Shown: in pieces, positions 51,804-61,010 of the stretch
Position numbering within the stretch: the stretch's first letter is position 1
Layout of the letters: every line of letters begins with the position of its first letter
Assembly: GCA_965228775.1 (NCBI GenBank)
Contig: OZ245840.1
Coordinates: 2,356,001 to 2,420,000, forward strand
Reading direction: 5' to 3'
Length of the DNA: 64,000 nt
Source of the DNA: JANQMY01 sp965228775
GTDB lineage: Bacteria > Pseudomonadota > Alphaproteobacteria > JANQMY01
Translations under genes and position numbers: made by a program
The notes under the pieces: model-generated
What the model was told of the DNA's origin: nothing
Seen by the model: the letters and a program-made list of their open reading frames with translations, nothing else
Database searches by the model: none

Positions 51804-53278
51804 GGGTGCCCCTTAATCCGTTCCACATCCGATCCGAACATGACCTGAAATGCCGTTTCCAAATCCGGGGTATCGAAATGAAATCCCATGCGGGTTGCTT
51901 TTTCGGGGAACACATATTGATTGCCGAGGAAGATTTCACGTGCCAGATCGCCGAGCAATCCCGTAAGAACCCAACGGGGCACCGCCAAGACCGCTGGCCG
52001 CTGCAACGCTCTGCCTAGAGCGGTGGCATAATCCCCATTGGTTACAGGATGCGGCGCGGTCGCGTTTACTGGCCCATCCACGGACGGATCTTGAATGATA
52101 TGAACGGTCAAGCGCACCAGATCGTCCCGGGTGATCCAGCTCATCCAGTGGGCGCCGTCGCCAAAGGGGCCGCCGACGCCGAACTCGAATGGAAACAGCA
52201 TCTGACTAAGCGCACCTCCATCGGGATCCAGAACAATCCCGATACGGAGCATAACCGTGCGTACGCCAAATTGTTCCATCGCAAGGGCGGCATCCTCAAA
52301 TGCGCGGCAGCCCGCTTGCGCAAAACTGCCGTCTTCTTTCACAGGAGCATCTTCAAGCGTTTCGGGCCCCGCATCCGCACCATAAACACCGATCGCGGAC
52401 GCGCTGATAAAAGTGGTAGGCTTAACACTTAAGCGCTTCACCAGGGCCCGCAATTGCCGCGTCATCAGCAACCGTGAGTTCATGATTTTGCGGCGGTAGG
52501 CCTTGGTCCACACCCACCCCCCCACGGGCTGGCCCGCCAGGTGAATGATGGTATCGATCCGTTCGCCATTTCCGATGTGGCTGAGGCTGGTGACCACCCG
52601 CAGGGGAGACGCAAGTGTCGCGGCCACGTCCGGCCGGCGGGTGAGCACCGTCACGTCATGCCCCCCCGCCACGAGCACCTGAACCAACCGGCGGCCGACG
52701 AAACCTGTGCCCCCCGTCACCAATATCGCTTGCGGCGGCAGGCCGGGGTCCACAAGGGCTTTGGCAGGTATCGTCCGCAGGCGGCTCAGGCGAGTCGCGG
52801 CGATCAGATCGCGCACGCCAAAAACACCGACGCCCAACGCCGCCAGCACCATCAAAAAACTCCAGCCGCCTCGAAACTCTATGCCGATGCCCGTGGGCTG
52901 CTGCGTCCAAGCCCACAGAGCGGGCATCAGAAACACAAGGATCGCGCCATAGTTCAATGCCAACAGAGTATGGGTGACGCGTTCGGAAGCGGGCAGTTTG
53001 CGCGTGCGGTCTTCTTCAACGAAGTCGATCAAGGTGATCACCAATTCCATGGCCAAAATCGCAATCACGATCCACGCGACCACCCCGCCAACCGTAAAGA
53101 AAGCAAGACCGAAGAAGAGGACGGCATAGAAAAGGTTTCGCACCCCGTGCAGACGCACCTCATGACGTTGGCTTTTGCGCCACGCCAGCCGCTCCGTCAA
53201 TTCATGATGGAAGATCGTATCGAACGCCCCGAGAACGATTTGCAGGCTGATTAAAATCCAAAAACCCGTTGCGAACAT
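51746..53278 (-). CDS. Membrane-domain/TIGR01777-type NAD-dependent epimerase fusion
   Basis: A 510-residue fusion. Residues 1-165 hold four or five membrane helices (FWILISLQIVLGAFDTIFHH, LFYAVLFFGLAFFTVGG, ALNYGAILVFLMPALWAW). Residues 190-500 form a Rossmann epimerase of the TIGR01777/SDR39U1 type: AILVTGGTGFVGRRLVQVL, HLAGQPVGG, AIGVYG and HWMSWITRDDLV. Its enzymatic role is unknown. The ATG at 53278 has AAGGAG at the ideal distance and follows the DUF4166 stop by one base. The C-terminal end overlaps the convergent methyltransferase by 58 bases. Confidence 0.85.
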   Translation of the reverse strand: MFATGFWILISLQIVLGAFDTIFHHELTERLAWRKSQRHEVRLHGVRNLFYAVLFFGLAFFTVGGVVAWIVIAILAMELVITLIDFVEEDRTRKLPASERVTHTLLALNYGAILVFLMPALWAWTQQPTGIGIEFRGGWSFLMVLAALGVGVFGVRDLIAATRLSRLRTIPAKALVDPGLPPQAILVTGGTGFVGRRLVQVLVAGGHDVTVLTRRPDVAATLASPLRVVTSLSHIGNGERIDTIIHLAGQPVGGWVWTKAYRRKIMNSRLLMTRQLRALVKRLSVKPTTFISASAIGVYGADAGPETLEDAPVKEDGSFAQAGCRAFEDAALAMEQFGVRTVMLRIGIVLDPDGGALSQMLFPFEFGVGGPFGDGAHWMSWITRDDLVRLTVHIIQDPSVDGPVNATAPHPVTNGDYATALGRALQRPAVLAVPRWVLTGLLGDLAREIFLGNQYVFPEKATRMGFHFDTPDLETAFQVMFGSDVERIKGHPQARVGLRPSQTTNSPGMS

Positions 53279-53279
53279 A

Positions 53280-53963
53280 CTATACTCCTTCCCAATCGGT
53301 AAAAACGGCGCGCTGATAGACAAGCTCGCCAAACAGGGGGTGACGAATGTCCAAAGTGAACTCGAACCGTCCCTCCCCCTTATCGTGGTGACCCGCCACC
53401 AATTGGCCGGGTGCCAAGAAGGTCGGCAAATAGATCCGCCGTCCGAACACGATGACGAAGTATTGATCGCTTACGAACAGAAGGCTGCCGCCTTCAACCC
53501 GCAAACGCAGGCTCATCCCGATGCCATAGCCCACACATTCTTCAAGGCCCGTGGGACCCGCAAATGCTTTGGCGCTTTGCACCACTTGCGGAAAACCCCG
53601 GACCCGATTGTATTGGCGCGTCCAAAACTGGCCGTTGCTCTTGGGATCTTCGGTGACGGTCACCACCGCTGCCGTGCCGGCCGCTGCTTTGTCGACCGGC
53701 AGGGGTCCCCCCACCAGACGCAGGGCCTGCGCAAACAGATAGCCCAGCACATTCATGCGAGTTTCCGCCACTTCGCCGCGATAGACCATGCTGGCGCCCC
53801 CGCGCAGACGTTTGGTGAAACGGTCTTTCACGGCTGTGGGCAGAACGTTCCATTGGTCTGCCGTCAATAGGCGGCGGAACCGCAGATCCGCATAGCTGGC
53901 CTCCTGAATCACGCCCCGCAAATTCGGTTTTTGTTCTCTTTGCTGTTTGATTTCCGGAAGCAT
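53280..53963 (-). CDS. DUF4166 family protein
   Basis: A 227-residue protein with the DUF4166 core: ADQWNVLPTAVKDRFTKRL at the start, then a beta-rich domain with WTRQYNRVRGFPQVVQS and RLRVEGGSLLFVSDQYFVIVFGRRIYLP (only its middle part is family-typical). Unknown function; it often accompanies epimerase-like proteins. Start codon at 53961-53963 with GGGGA upstream. One base separates it from the fusion epimerase. A palindrome of form TTTCTGT-N4-ACAGAAA lies 23 bases upstream of its ATG and is the likely regulator site. Confidence 0.8.
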   Translation of the reverse strand: MLPEIKQQREQKPNLRGVIQEASYADLRFRRLLTADQWNVLPTAVKDRFTKRLRGGASMVYRGEVAETRMNVLGYLFAQALRLVGGPLPVDKAAAGTAAVVTVTEDPKSNGQFWTRQYNRVRGFPQVVQSAKAFAGPTGLEECVGYGIGMSLRLRVEGGSLLFVSDQYFVIVFGRRIYLPTFLAPGQLVAGHHDKGEGRFEFTLDIRHPLFGELVYQRAVFTDWEGV

Positions 53964-53985
53964 TCTGATCCCCTGCTATCGGAAA

Positions 53986-54003
53986 TTTCTGTAAAGACAG
54001 AAA
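53986..54003. promoter_or_regulatory. Candidate GbsR-type operator 2
   Basis: TTTCTGTAAAGACAGAAA, with TTTCTGT and ACAGAAA arms around AAAG (arms extend to 53984-54005). It is 23 bases before the DUF4166 ATG and matches operator 1 at 54591 in arms and spacing. It thus links the epimerase operon to the upstream regulator gene. Confidence 0.7.
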
Positions 54004-54021
54004 TTCAATCCCAAAATTTTT

Positions 54022-54600
54022 TCAGGCTGTCTTTTCGGTGTCACTTGATTTGCTGAGCCCCAATAGGCCAACAACCCGGTTGCCCAGCTTCACAATTTTC
54101 AACAAGACCGACGACGGAATAGTCAGCATTTGCGCATACCAGCGATCCATTGACCCGGTGAAGCGATGCATGGCTTTCAGCCTTTTACGCTGTTCATCGC
54201 TAACGCGCACATCACCTTCGGCTTCGGTCAAACAGGTTTCCAACGTACGCAAGGCGGGATCGATTTCCCGTTCCTTGCGGACCGCAGCGATGCGGACAGC
54301 GATTTCCCACACATCAAGTTCCGCCACAAAATGGTCGCGCCGGTCACCTGGCACCGGCACACGCTCAATGATTTTCCACATCTGTAATTCTTTGAGCGAA
54401 TTAGACACGTTCGACCGGGCCACCCCCAGCGTGTCGGCGATTTGTTCAGCATGCATTGGCGCTTCGCTGATATAGAGCAGCGCATGGATCTGCGCGACCG
54501 TACGGTTCACCCCCCATTGGGTGCCCATATCGCCCCATTGCAGGATAAAGCGGCGGACGGCGGCGGGCAGCTCACCAATATTTCCCGTTATTTCTGTCAT
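54022..54600 (-). CDS. GbsR/MarR-like transcriptional regulator
   Basis: A 192-residue winged-helix regulator of the GbsR branch: GVNRTVAQIHALLYISEAPMHAEQIADTLGVARSNVSNSLKELQMW covers helices before and within the recognition unit, and WKIIERVPVPGDRRDHFVAE is the wing. A C-terminal helical domain follows. It is upstream of, and in line with, the DUF4166-epimerase operon. Its own ATG lies inside a palindrome of the form that also occurs before the operon, so it is likely to repress both. Confidence 0.85.
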   Translation of the reverse strand: MTEITGNIGELPAAVRRFILQWGDMGTQWGVNRTVAQIHALLYISEAPMHAEQIADTLGVARSNVSNSLKELQMWKIIERVPVPGDRRDHFVAELDVWEIAVRIAAVRKEREIDPALRTLETCLTEAEGDVRVSDEQRKRLKAMHRFTGSMDRWYAQMLTIPSSVLLKIVKLGNRVVGLLGLSKSSDTEKTA

Positions 54601-54608
54601 GACAGAAA
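54591..54608. promoter_or_regulatory. Candidate GbsR-type operator 1
   Basis: TTTCTGTCATGACAGAAA is a perfect 18-base palindrome (20 bases with flanking A and T) that includes the start codon of the regulator at 54598-54600. Bound protein would block initiation of its own gene. Arms TTTCTGT and ACAGAAA match operator 2, and a half-site CACAGAAA follows at about 54615. Confidence 0.7.
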
Positions 54609-54723
54609 TTTAGGCACAGAAAGGCCAAAAATCAAGCCAAATCGGGGCGCGTAAAACGGCGATGACAGCGTGTTTGATGGCGTGTATGACGTGACTTAGA
54701 ATCACAATCGGTCGAGGCGCCGC

Positions 54724-55200
54724 ATGCAAGATTTCCTCATTCAGACAAGAACGCTTTGGACGGCATTTGCTGTGTTCGTGCTGATCTCGTTTGGATTTGC
54801 CGCCATCATGAGCCTGTGGGACTTCATCATGATTGACGAAATGTCCGATCCTGCCGCAATCCGATCCCATCTTGCAGAGATGACGGCCACGCAGAAATCC
54901 GTCCATCTATGGACCACGGCGACACTGGATGTGATGTATCCCTTCGCTTACGGAATATTGTTTTCCGGCATGGCGTTGCGGTTCTTCGGCCCATGGGGAT
55001 GGTGGATCGCCCTGCCAAGTTTGATCGTCATCCCCGTAGACCTTACGGAGGGGGCCGTCCAGATTGCGGCGCTCGCCGGTAATTTGGACGTCTTGTGGAT
55101 GAAGGCCTATGTCACGCCATTGAAGCTTGTGCTTTTTCTATTTGGCGTGGCGGCAACCTTGGCCGCAACAATCATCGCCATTCGGCGCCGGAGAGCATAG
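54724..55200 (+). CDS. Small four-helix membrane protein of unknown function
   Basis: No family is recognised. The 158-residue product has four hydrophobic helices (about residues 8-32, 70-92, 94-115 and 128-151) and a conserved-looking acidic residue in LIVIPVDLTEGA in the third loop, which may line the membrane. The ATG has GAGG six bases upstream. It runs divergently from the regulator gene, 123 bases away, and may share the operator 1 region. Confidence 0.6.
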   Translation: MQDFLIQTRTLWTAFAVFVLISFGFAAIMSLWDFIMIDEMSDPAAIRSHLAEMTATQKSVHLWTTATLDVMYPFAYGILFSGMALRFFGPWGWWIALPSLIVIPVDLTEGAVQIAALAGNLDVLWMKAYVTPLKLVLFLFGVAATLAATIIAIRRRRA

Positions 55201-55321
55201 GAGACGAGGCTTCAGATCCGCCCGATTTCATATGTGATTTGTACGCCGTCTCAGCGCAAAATTTTTCAACGGAAACGGCCGGTGGGTAAAATCGCATGTC
55301 TTAAATCAGCGAGTTTTGCCC

Positions 55322-56776
55322 ATGTCTTCCAAGTCTTCCGAGTCTTCCAAGCTTGATCACTTCATCGACGGCCATTCCGTGCCACCGTCTTCCGGCGCTT
55401 ACCTAGACAATCAGAACCCCTGCACGGCCGGCCCTGTCAGCCCCGTCGCCGCCGGTTCCGCTGAAGATGTGGACATGGCGGTCCGGGCCGCCACGGCCGC
55501 TTCCGCCGAATGGCGGGCGCGCAAGCCCATAGAGCGCGGGCGCATCCTGTTGAAAGTTGCCGAAAAAATTCGGGAGCATTCTTCGGCCATCTCGGCCATC
55601 GAGCGGGCGGAGACCGGCAAACCGCCTTGGCAGGCCCCTTTAGAGATCGAGGTGGCGGCGCAATATTTCGAATTCTATGGCGGCCTGGTCAATTTGTTTC
55701 AGGGGGAAACGATTGATCTTGGCGCCGGGTATCATTCTTACACCACCCGCGAACCATTCGGTGTGGTCGGCGTGATTTTGCCGTGGAATGCGCCGCTTAA
55801 TCAGGCGGGCCGGGGCATCGCACCGGCCTTGGCGTCCGGGAATACGGTGGTCAGCAAGCCATCGGAATTCACCTCCGGCACGCTGGTGGAAGTCGCCCGC
55901 ATCGCCGTCGAAGAATGCGGCATGCCGCCAGGCGTGATGAACGTGATCCTGGGCGAAGGCAAAGTGGCCGGCGAGGCGCTGGTCTCCCATCCGGACATTC
56001 GGAAAGTCGCCTTCACGGGCAGCGTGCGCGCGGGCCAAGAAATCAGCAAAGTCGCGGCGGACAAGATCATGCCGCTCACGCTGGAACTTGGGGGCAAGTC
56101 ACCGCACATCATTTTCGACGATGCGGATTTGGAACAGGCCATCCCCGGTGCCGTGCGCGCATTCGCGCTCAACGCCGGGCAGGTCTGCCTGGCGGGCACG
56201 CGCCTGTTAGTTCAGAAGGCCGTTTATGAAACGGTTCTGACAGGATTGAAGGCGGCCGTCGAAAACTTGAAAGTGGGACCGGAAGACGATGCCATCGTCG
56301 GCCCCATCACAACCGAAGCTCAATATAAGAAGGTGCAGTCCTACTTCGCCATCGCCAAGGAAGAAGGGGCACGGGCGATTACCGGAGGCCATGTGCCGGA
56401 CGAGCCCCGTTGGGGCAGTGGCTGGTTTATTCCGCCTACGGTCTATGCGGACGTTTCAAACGACATGACCATTGCCCGTGAGGAAATTTTTGGACCGGTG
56501 GTCGCCGTCATTCCGTTCGAAGATGAAGCGGAGGCCATTCGCATTGCCAACGATACGGAATACGGTCTTGCCGCAGGTTTGTGGACCCAAAACCTGTCGC
56601 GGGCGCACCGCGTTGCCGGGGCGCTGCAAGCCGGCCAGATCTATGTCAACGAATATCAAGCCGGTGGTGTGGAAACGCCTTTGGGCGGGTTCAAAAAGAG
56701 CGGGTATGGCCGCGAAAAAGGCATCGAGGCCCTACACCACTACACTCAGCTTAAATGCATCACCATTAAGCTCTGA
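55322..56776 (+). CDS. NAD(P)-dependent aldehyde dehydrogenase
   Basis: A 484-residue aldehyde dehydrogenase that oxidises an aldehyde to a carboxylic acid. The catalytic Glu region is LELGGKSPHIIFDDA and the catalytic Cys is in NAGQVCLAGTRLL (about residue 286), followed by EEIFGPVVAVIPF; an internal GVILPWNAPL matches the coenzyme loop. The ATG at 55322 has only a weak ribosome site; the frame opens at the TTG at 55316. A role in alcohol or betaine-type aldehyde use is likely, but the substrate is not resolved. Stands alone on the plus strand. Confidence 0.93.
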   Translation: MSSKSSESSKLDHFIDGHSVPPSSGAYLDNQNPCTAGPVSPVAAGSAEDVDMAVRAATAASAEWRARKPIERGRILLKVAEKIREHSSAISAIERAETGKPPWQAPLEIEVAAQYFEFYGGLVNLFQGETIDLGAGYHSYTTREPFGVVGVILPWNAPLNQAGRGIAPALASGNTVVSKPSEFTSGTLVEVARIAVEECGMPPGVMNVILGEGKVAGEALVSHPDIRKVAFTGSVRAGQEISKVAADKIMPLTLELGGKSPHIIFDDADLEQAIPGAVRAFALNAGQVCLAGTRLLVQKAVYETVLTGLKAAVENLKVGPEDDAIVGPITTEAQYKKVQSYFAIAKEEGARAITGGHVPDEPRWGSGWFIPPTVYADVSNDMTIAREEIFGPVVAVIPFEDEAEAIRIANDTEYGLAAGLWTQNLSRAHRVAGALQAGQIYVNEYQAGGVETPLGGFKKSGYGREKGIEALHHYTQLKCITIKL

Positions 56777-56817
56777 TACGCACTGGCCCCTTCTAGAGCT
56801 GTCTAAGAAACGCCGGT

Positions 56818-57384
56818 CTATTTACCGGCCTTAGCGGCATCTTGCTTGGCGAATTCCGCATAGGCTTGCGCTGTGCCTTGGGCCATTTTATCCCCGTCAA
56901 ACGGGATCGACATTTCCGGCGTGAACTCCAGAACGATCCGTTCCGGCGTATCAAGGAAACGCACGAACATCTGCGGGTCAAGGCCCGAGGTGAACTCATT
57001 ACCGTCGTCTTCTTGTCCCTTCATCGCCATGCCTTGAGCCAGCAGATTGTACATCCAGTCTTTCGTTTCCTTGTCCTCGCGAATGACCGTGTGGCCCTTA
57101 TAAGTGACCGTCTTGCCGCCGCCCATGGGCGTGCCTTTACTGCTGATAACAATGGACGAGCGCCCATCCCGCGCGATCGCTTTGATGCGCACGCGTTCGC
57201 GGGTGGCGGTCATCCAAATCTTGTCTTTCGCCGCCACATAAGCTGTGGTCACTCCGATCGGGTGGCCCGCCTTGTTTGCCCAGATGAAAGTGCATTCGCC
57301 GCCGGTGAGGAGCAATTCTTTCTCTCTTTCCGGGTCCAGACGATATTGCTTCACGTCATCATAGTTTGTGGCTTGTTCGGTCAT
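56818..57384 (-). CDS. Pyridoxamine 5'-phosphate oxidase-like flavin-binding protein
   Basis: A 188-residue split-barrel protein of the PNPOx-like group that binds FMN, F420 or haem. GGECTFIWANKAGHPIGVTT and KIWMTATRERVRIKAIARDGR form the family core, and DGNEFTSGLDPQMFVRFLDT is a later strand. Role unknown; relatives act as F420-dependent reductases. I start at the ATG at 57382-57384, with AAAGGA upstream. It is downstream of the SnoaL-like gene on the same strand with 46 bases between, probably one operon. Confidence 0.75.
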   Translation of the reverse strand: MTEQATNYDDVKQYRLDPEREKELLLTGGECTFIWANKAGHPIGVTTAYVAAKDKIWMTATRERVRIKAIARDGRSSIVISSKGTPMGGGKTVTYKGHTVIREDKETKDWMYNLLAQGMAMKGQEDDGNEFTSGLDPQMFVRFLDTPERIVLEFTPEMSIPFDGDKMAQGTAQAYAEFAKQDAAKAGK

Positions 57385-57430
57385 ATTCTTTCCTTTGCGC
57401 GTTTCCGGTGAACCTTCGTGACGAAGCTCG

Positions 57431-57886
57431 TCAGAAGGGATGATTTGTTTCAGCGAGCGGCATGAACTTTTCCAGCTCGAACGCAAATGGCCCATGATAG
57501 ATCATGTCGAGCTTGCGTTCCGTGAAAAGCCAGTCACCGTTTTCCTTGGCGTAAGTATCGTCATAGACACCGAGAATGATCGATCCGGCGCCATCTTTCC
57601 CACACACCGTTTCGGTGACTTGCCAGCGTCCGCGCGCCTTGTCGCCGTCAATGTGCAGGATGGGCGAATGGGACAAGTGCCGCACATGAGCGGTATTTTC
57701 CGTGAGCGACTGATAGAAGCCGACGATCTGCGCCCGCCCCTGCAAATGCTGCCCCATAAGATGCCAATTGCCGTTTTCCGACCAGCATGCCCCAAGACAC
57801 TCCGCATCGCTGCGCAGAATTGCATCCGTATACCGATTAATGCGTTCTTGCAGCGCAAACCGGGCGGCAATTTCCGTTACATCCAT
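57431..57886 (-). CDS. SnoaL-like (NTF2-fold) protein
   Basis: A 151-residue NTF2-fold protein of the SnoaL_4 type. VTEIAARFALQERINRYTDAI forms the first helix, then LGACWSENGNWHLMGQHLQG and ARGRWQVTETVCGKD, with a cavity lined by His and Asp that suits a hydratase, cyclase or isomerase. Close relatives include ring-hydroxylating-dioxygenase beta-like and limonene-hydrolase-like proteins. Its ATG at 57884-57886 is preferred to the earlier frame start. Probably co-transcribed with the PNPOx-like gene. Confidence 0.78.
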   Translation of the reverse strand: MDVTEIAARFALQERINRYTDAILRSDAECLGACWSENGNWHLMGQHLQGRAQIVGFYQSLTENTAHVRHLSHSPILHIDGDKARGRWQVTETVCGKDGAGSIILGVYDDTYAKENGDWLFTERKLDMIYHGPFAFELEKFMPLAETNHPF

Positions 57887-58095
57887 CCGTTCGTATCCCT
57901 GACTTTCATATTCCCGACATCCTGTGTCGCCGGATGATAACGCCGCCGCACCCAAGAACAAATGGCGGATTGCAGAATGGCTTGAATTTACAACGCCTGC
58001 CGCGATTGTTATCTATTCAACACGCGGATGAAGCCTGATGATTTTCCTTGGCTCATCCAGCGCACAAATAAGAACGAAAAACGGGGGGCATGCTG

Positions 58096-58485
58096 ATGGA
58101 CATTCAGCTCGACTTGGTGGAACGCATCGCGGAAGGGCCGCAATGGGTCTATTGGTGGACCCGGGTTATCGATACCTCCAACTGGCTCCTGCTCCTTTTT
58201 GTCTATTTCGACAAGCGGGCCCGTTGGGCGTTCCTGGCCTGGATCGTCAATGTGGTCATCATCCTGACTCTCTACAACCTCTACGGCTATAATCGTCTGC
58301 TGGGCCTCAGCCACATCTTGGTTTGGACGCCTCTTCTCCCCTATCTGCTTTATCAAAGGCGTCCGTTTGCGGAAGAAAACTGGACAGGGCGCTATCTCTA
58401 TTGGTTTATGGGCGTGATCACCATCTCGCTGATCTTCGATTACATTGACGTGGTGCGATATTTCTTGGGAGATACACAGTGGTAG
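58096..58485 (+). CDS. Small membrane protein of unknown function
   Basis: A 129-residue membrane protein with four tightly packed helices and many Tyr and Trp residues (WVYWWTRVIDTSNWLLLLFVYF, LAWIVNVVIILTLYNLYG, YLYWFMGVITISLIF). No family is recognised. The ATG at 58096 has GGGGGG seven bases upstream; the ATG at 58090 is in frame but too close. Its stop overlaps the GST gene start by seven bases, indicating coupled translation. Confidence 0.6.
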   Translation: MDIQLDLVERIAEGPQWVYWWTRVIDTSNWLLLLFVYFDKRARWAFLAWIVNVVIILTLYNLYGYNRLLGLSHILVWTPLLPYLLYQRRPFAEENWTGRYLYWFMGVITISLIFDYIDVVRYFLGDTQW

Positions 58486-59594
58486 CAAACCAGTCATCGA
58501 GCGCCATGATCAAGATCTATGGGGTTAAAGTTTCCTATTTCACGGGCAAGCTTGAAGGCTATCTGAGATACAAGGAAATCCCCTTCGAATACCGAACGGC
58601 CACCGCCGAGTTTTTCAGAAAAACCCTGGTGGAGAAGACCGGCGCGCTGCAAGTGCCCGCCGTGGAATTGCCCGACGGCCGCTGGATGACGGACTCAAGC
58701 CCCATCATGGATTGGTTTGAAGAACAGTATACGGAATACCCCATTCTGCCCAACGATGCTGTCCAGGCCTATCTATGCCGCCTCATCGAAGATTACGCGG
58801 ACGAATATATGTGGCGCCCCGCCATGCATTACCGGTGGAGCTATCCCACCAGTTCGAAACTGCTGCGGCGTCAGATTACCGACGAAATCGCCGTGGGCCT
58901 GCCGGTGCCGCGCTGGCTTCTCAGAATGCGGACCGAGCGCCGCCAACATCTCAATTTCGTCGCAAAAGACGGGGTCACGAAAGAAACGTGGGATCATGTG
59001 GAGCAGGCTTATCTGCGCTTGCTCGATATCTTGAAGCCGATCTTCGAGAACCGCCCGTTCCTTTTCGGCGACAGGCCCGGCCTGGCCGATATCGGCTTGT
59101 TCGGCCCACTTTTCCGGCACTTCGCCATGGACCCGGTCCCTGCCGTGATTATGCGGGAAACGGCACCGGCGGTGATGGAATGGGTCTATCGCTTGTGGAA
59201 CGCCAAGGCATCTCAAATCGACGGCGGCTTCGTGACCGGCGTGCCAAACGACTTGCTGCCTTTGCTCACGGAGATCGGCGAAACCCATTTGGAGAATTTG
59301 TGCGCCAATGCGGAAGCCTGGAAAGCACAGCAAAAGTCTTTTGGTGTCCAACTGCAAGGCACTCAGTATACAAACGTCCCAACGTCGCGCTACCGCGTGT
59401 GGTGTCTAGAGAAGTTACAAGAACGGTACGCTCAGACATCACCGGAATCAAAGGACGCGTTAACGTCCGTTCTTGAAAAGACAGGTTGCCTGGCGCCATT
59501 GCTGCGCATCAAAGACTCCGACAGTGGCTATGACGCCGGCCATCACGTCCCCTTCGGCCGCTCCATCCCGGTGTACGAAGACGTGAGAGGATGA
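58479..59594 (+). CDS. Glutathione S-transferase-like protein
   Basis: A 371-residue GST-fold protein. The thioredoxin-like half (residues 9-90) has GALQVPAVELPDGRWMTDSSPIMDWFEEQY, whose cis-Pro loop and SSPI segment contact glutathione. An all-helical domain follows (RPFLFGDRPGLADIGLFGPLF), and about 110 residues extend beyond the normal GST length. The GTG at 58479 has GGGAG seven bases upstream and overlaps the previous stop by seven bases; the ATG at 58506 is an alternative. Function is probably detoxification or ether-bond cleavage, as in related catabolic GSTs; this is inferred. Confidence 0.85.
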   Translation: MVANQSSSAMIKIYGVKVSYFTGKLEGYLRYKEIPFEYRTATAEFFRKTLVEKTGALQVPAVELPDGRWMTDSSPIMDWFEEQYTEYPILPNDAVQAYLCRLIEDYADEYMWRPAMHYRWSYPTSSKLLRRQITDEIAVGLPVPRWLLRMRTERRQHLNFVAKDGVTKETWDHVEQAYLRLLDILKPIFENRPFLFGDRPGLADIGLFGPLFRHFAMDPVPAVIMRETAPAVMEWVYRLWNAKASQIDGGFVTGVPNDLLPLLTEIGETHLENLCANAEAWKAQQKSFGVQLQGTQYTNVPTSRYRVWCLEKLQERYAQTSPESKDALTSVLEKTGCLAPLLRIKDSDSGYDAGHHVPFGRSIPVYEDVRG

Positions 59595-59619
59595 ACCTCA
59601 CAGAGGTCAGCCGTGTCCA

Positions 59620-60934
59620 CTATCGCGGCGTCAGAGCTTTTGCAGCCTTTTGTTCGTGGCTTTGGTTGCGCAGGAACGCGCCGAACACGCCCATCTTCCG
59701 ATCTGCTTCCAGGCCATCCGCCAGGCGAAAGATGTTCTGATAATACCAGCTCTGCGCCCCTTGAATGTTCAGCACACGAAAAAGAGCGATGGACGATGTG
59801 GGGCCGAAAATACCGGGACCGATCCGCAGTTCTTTTTCCCAAGCCCGCGCAGCGGCAAGCTCACCGCTGATCAACCCACCAGGTGTATCAGGATCGACGC
59901 ATAAGGGACGGCCAATGCCGATGACGGAAACATCGCCTGCAAGCGCACTATTCATCGCCTCGCGCGACCGGAACCCGCCTGTCACCATCAATGGCATCTT
60001 GGCCACCTGCTGGATTTGCGCGGCGTACTCCATGAAATAGGCCTCGCGGTCGCGGGTGCTTTGGCGCTCCCCTTCCAGGAAGACCGGCTCAAGCCCTTCC
60101 GCCCCGAGCAGAGCAGAGCAGAGCAGGCTGTTCGTAGTTTCCGCCGGAAATCTCCAGCAGATCCAGCCCTTCTTCATTCAGCCATTCCACCACTTGCAGA
60201 CAGTCCGCCAGGGTGAACCCGCCCTTCTGGAAATCGGATGAGTTCAATTTGACCGATACCGGAAAATCTGGGCCGACCGCCTTGCGTGTTGCGCGCACGG
60301 TTTCCAGCAACAGCCGCGCGCGGTTTTCCGGTGTGCCGCCCCAAGCATCCGTTCGCTGATTGGCGATGGGCGAGAGAAATTCCGAGATGAGATAACCATG
60401 GGCGGCATGAACCTGAACGCCTGTAAAACCAGTGCTTTTGACAGTCTCTGCCACATAGGCAAACCGCGAAATCACGTCTTTGACTTCGTCGTCGGACAGG
60501 GCGCGCGGCATGCCGAACTGTCCGCCGGGCAGCTTGAGCTTCACGGCGGATGGCCCCACCGGCTCTTTCGCGACGCTCACCGGCGTTTGGCGCCCGGCAT
60601 GGCCGATCTGTACCCAAAGATGATTTCCGGCGGAGGTACCGGCTTCGGCCCATTTGCTGAGCTTGTCGAGCCGCTCGCGATCCTGCGGCCCTTCGATCAC
60701 CACATTGCCGGGGCGCTCCAGATAGCGCCGGTCCACCTGAATGTTCCCCGTCAACAACATGCCCGCGCCGCCGTCGGCCCAGCGCTTGTAGAGCACCGCG
60801 TGCCGGTCCGTCGCGCGATTGTCTTCGTCCGCCAAACCTTCGGTCATGGCGGCTTTTGACAAGCGGTTCGGCAGTACGGCCCCGCAGGGCAGTTTGAGTT
60901 CCGTTCCCAGAAGGTTCGATACCTGTTGATCCAT
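59620..60934 (-). pseudogene. Old-yellow-enzyme (NADH:flavin oxidoreductase) gene, frame broken at a (CTGCT)4 repeat
   Basis: An OYE-family FMN TIM-barrel reductase spread over two frames. The first part (start 60934) has KLPCGAVLPNRLSKAAMTE, WVQIGHAGRQTP and FTGVQVHAAHGYLISEFLSP, with the HAAH substrate site. It reads EISGGNYEQPALLCSA and stops early at 60089. The rest continues in another frame from LLGAEGLEPVFLEGE to a second FMN-site MVTGGFRSR and VIGIGRPLC. The switch is at a tandem repeat of four CTGCT units on the minus strand (60107-60126); with two units the frame would read YEQPALLGAEGLEP, as in intact relatives. It is either inactivated or phase-variable. Confidence 0.85.
60107..60126. 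repeat. Pentanucleotide tandem repeat (AGCAG)4
   Basis: Four exact AGCAG units on the plus strand (CTGCT on the minus, coding strand) lie inside the OYE gene at its frame break. One repeat more, or two fewer, restores the frame; one fewer does not. Such short repeats mutate by slipped-strand pairing. Confidence 0.9.
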
Positions 60935-61010
60935 CAAGCGCTTTTCCCTTGCCGGTGTTATCCGTAACGGGCAACTGTAGCGGCGGGGAGACGATGCAGC
61001 AACAGAGATT

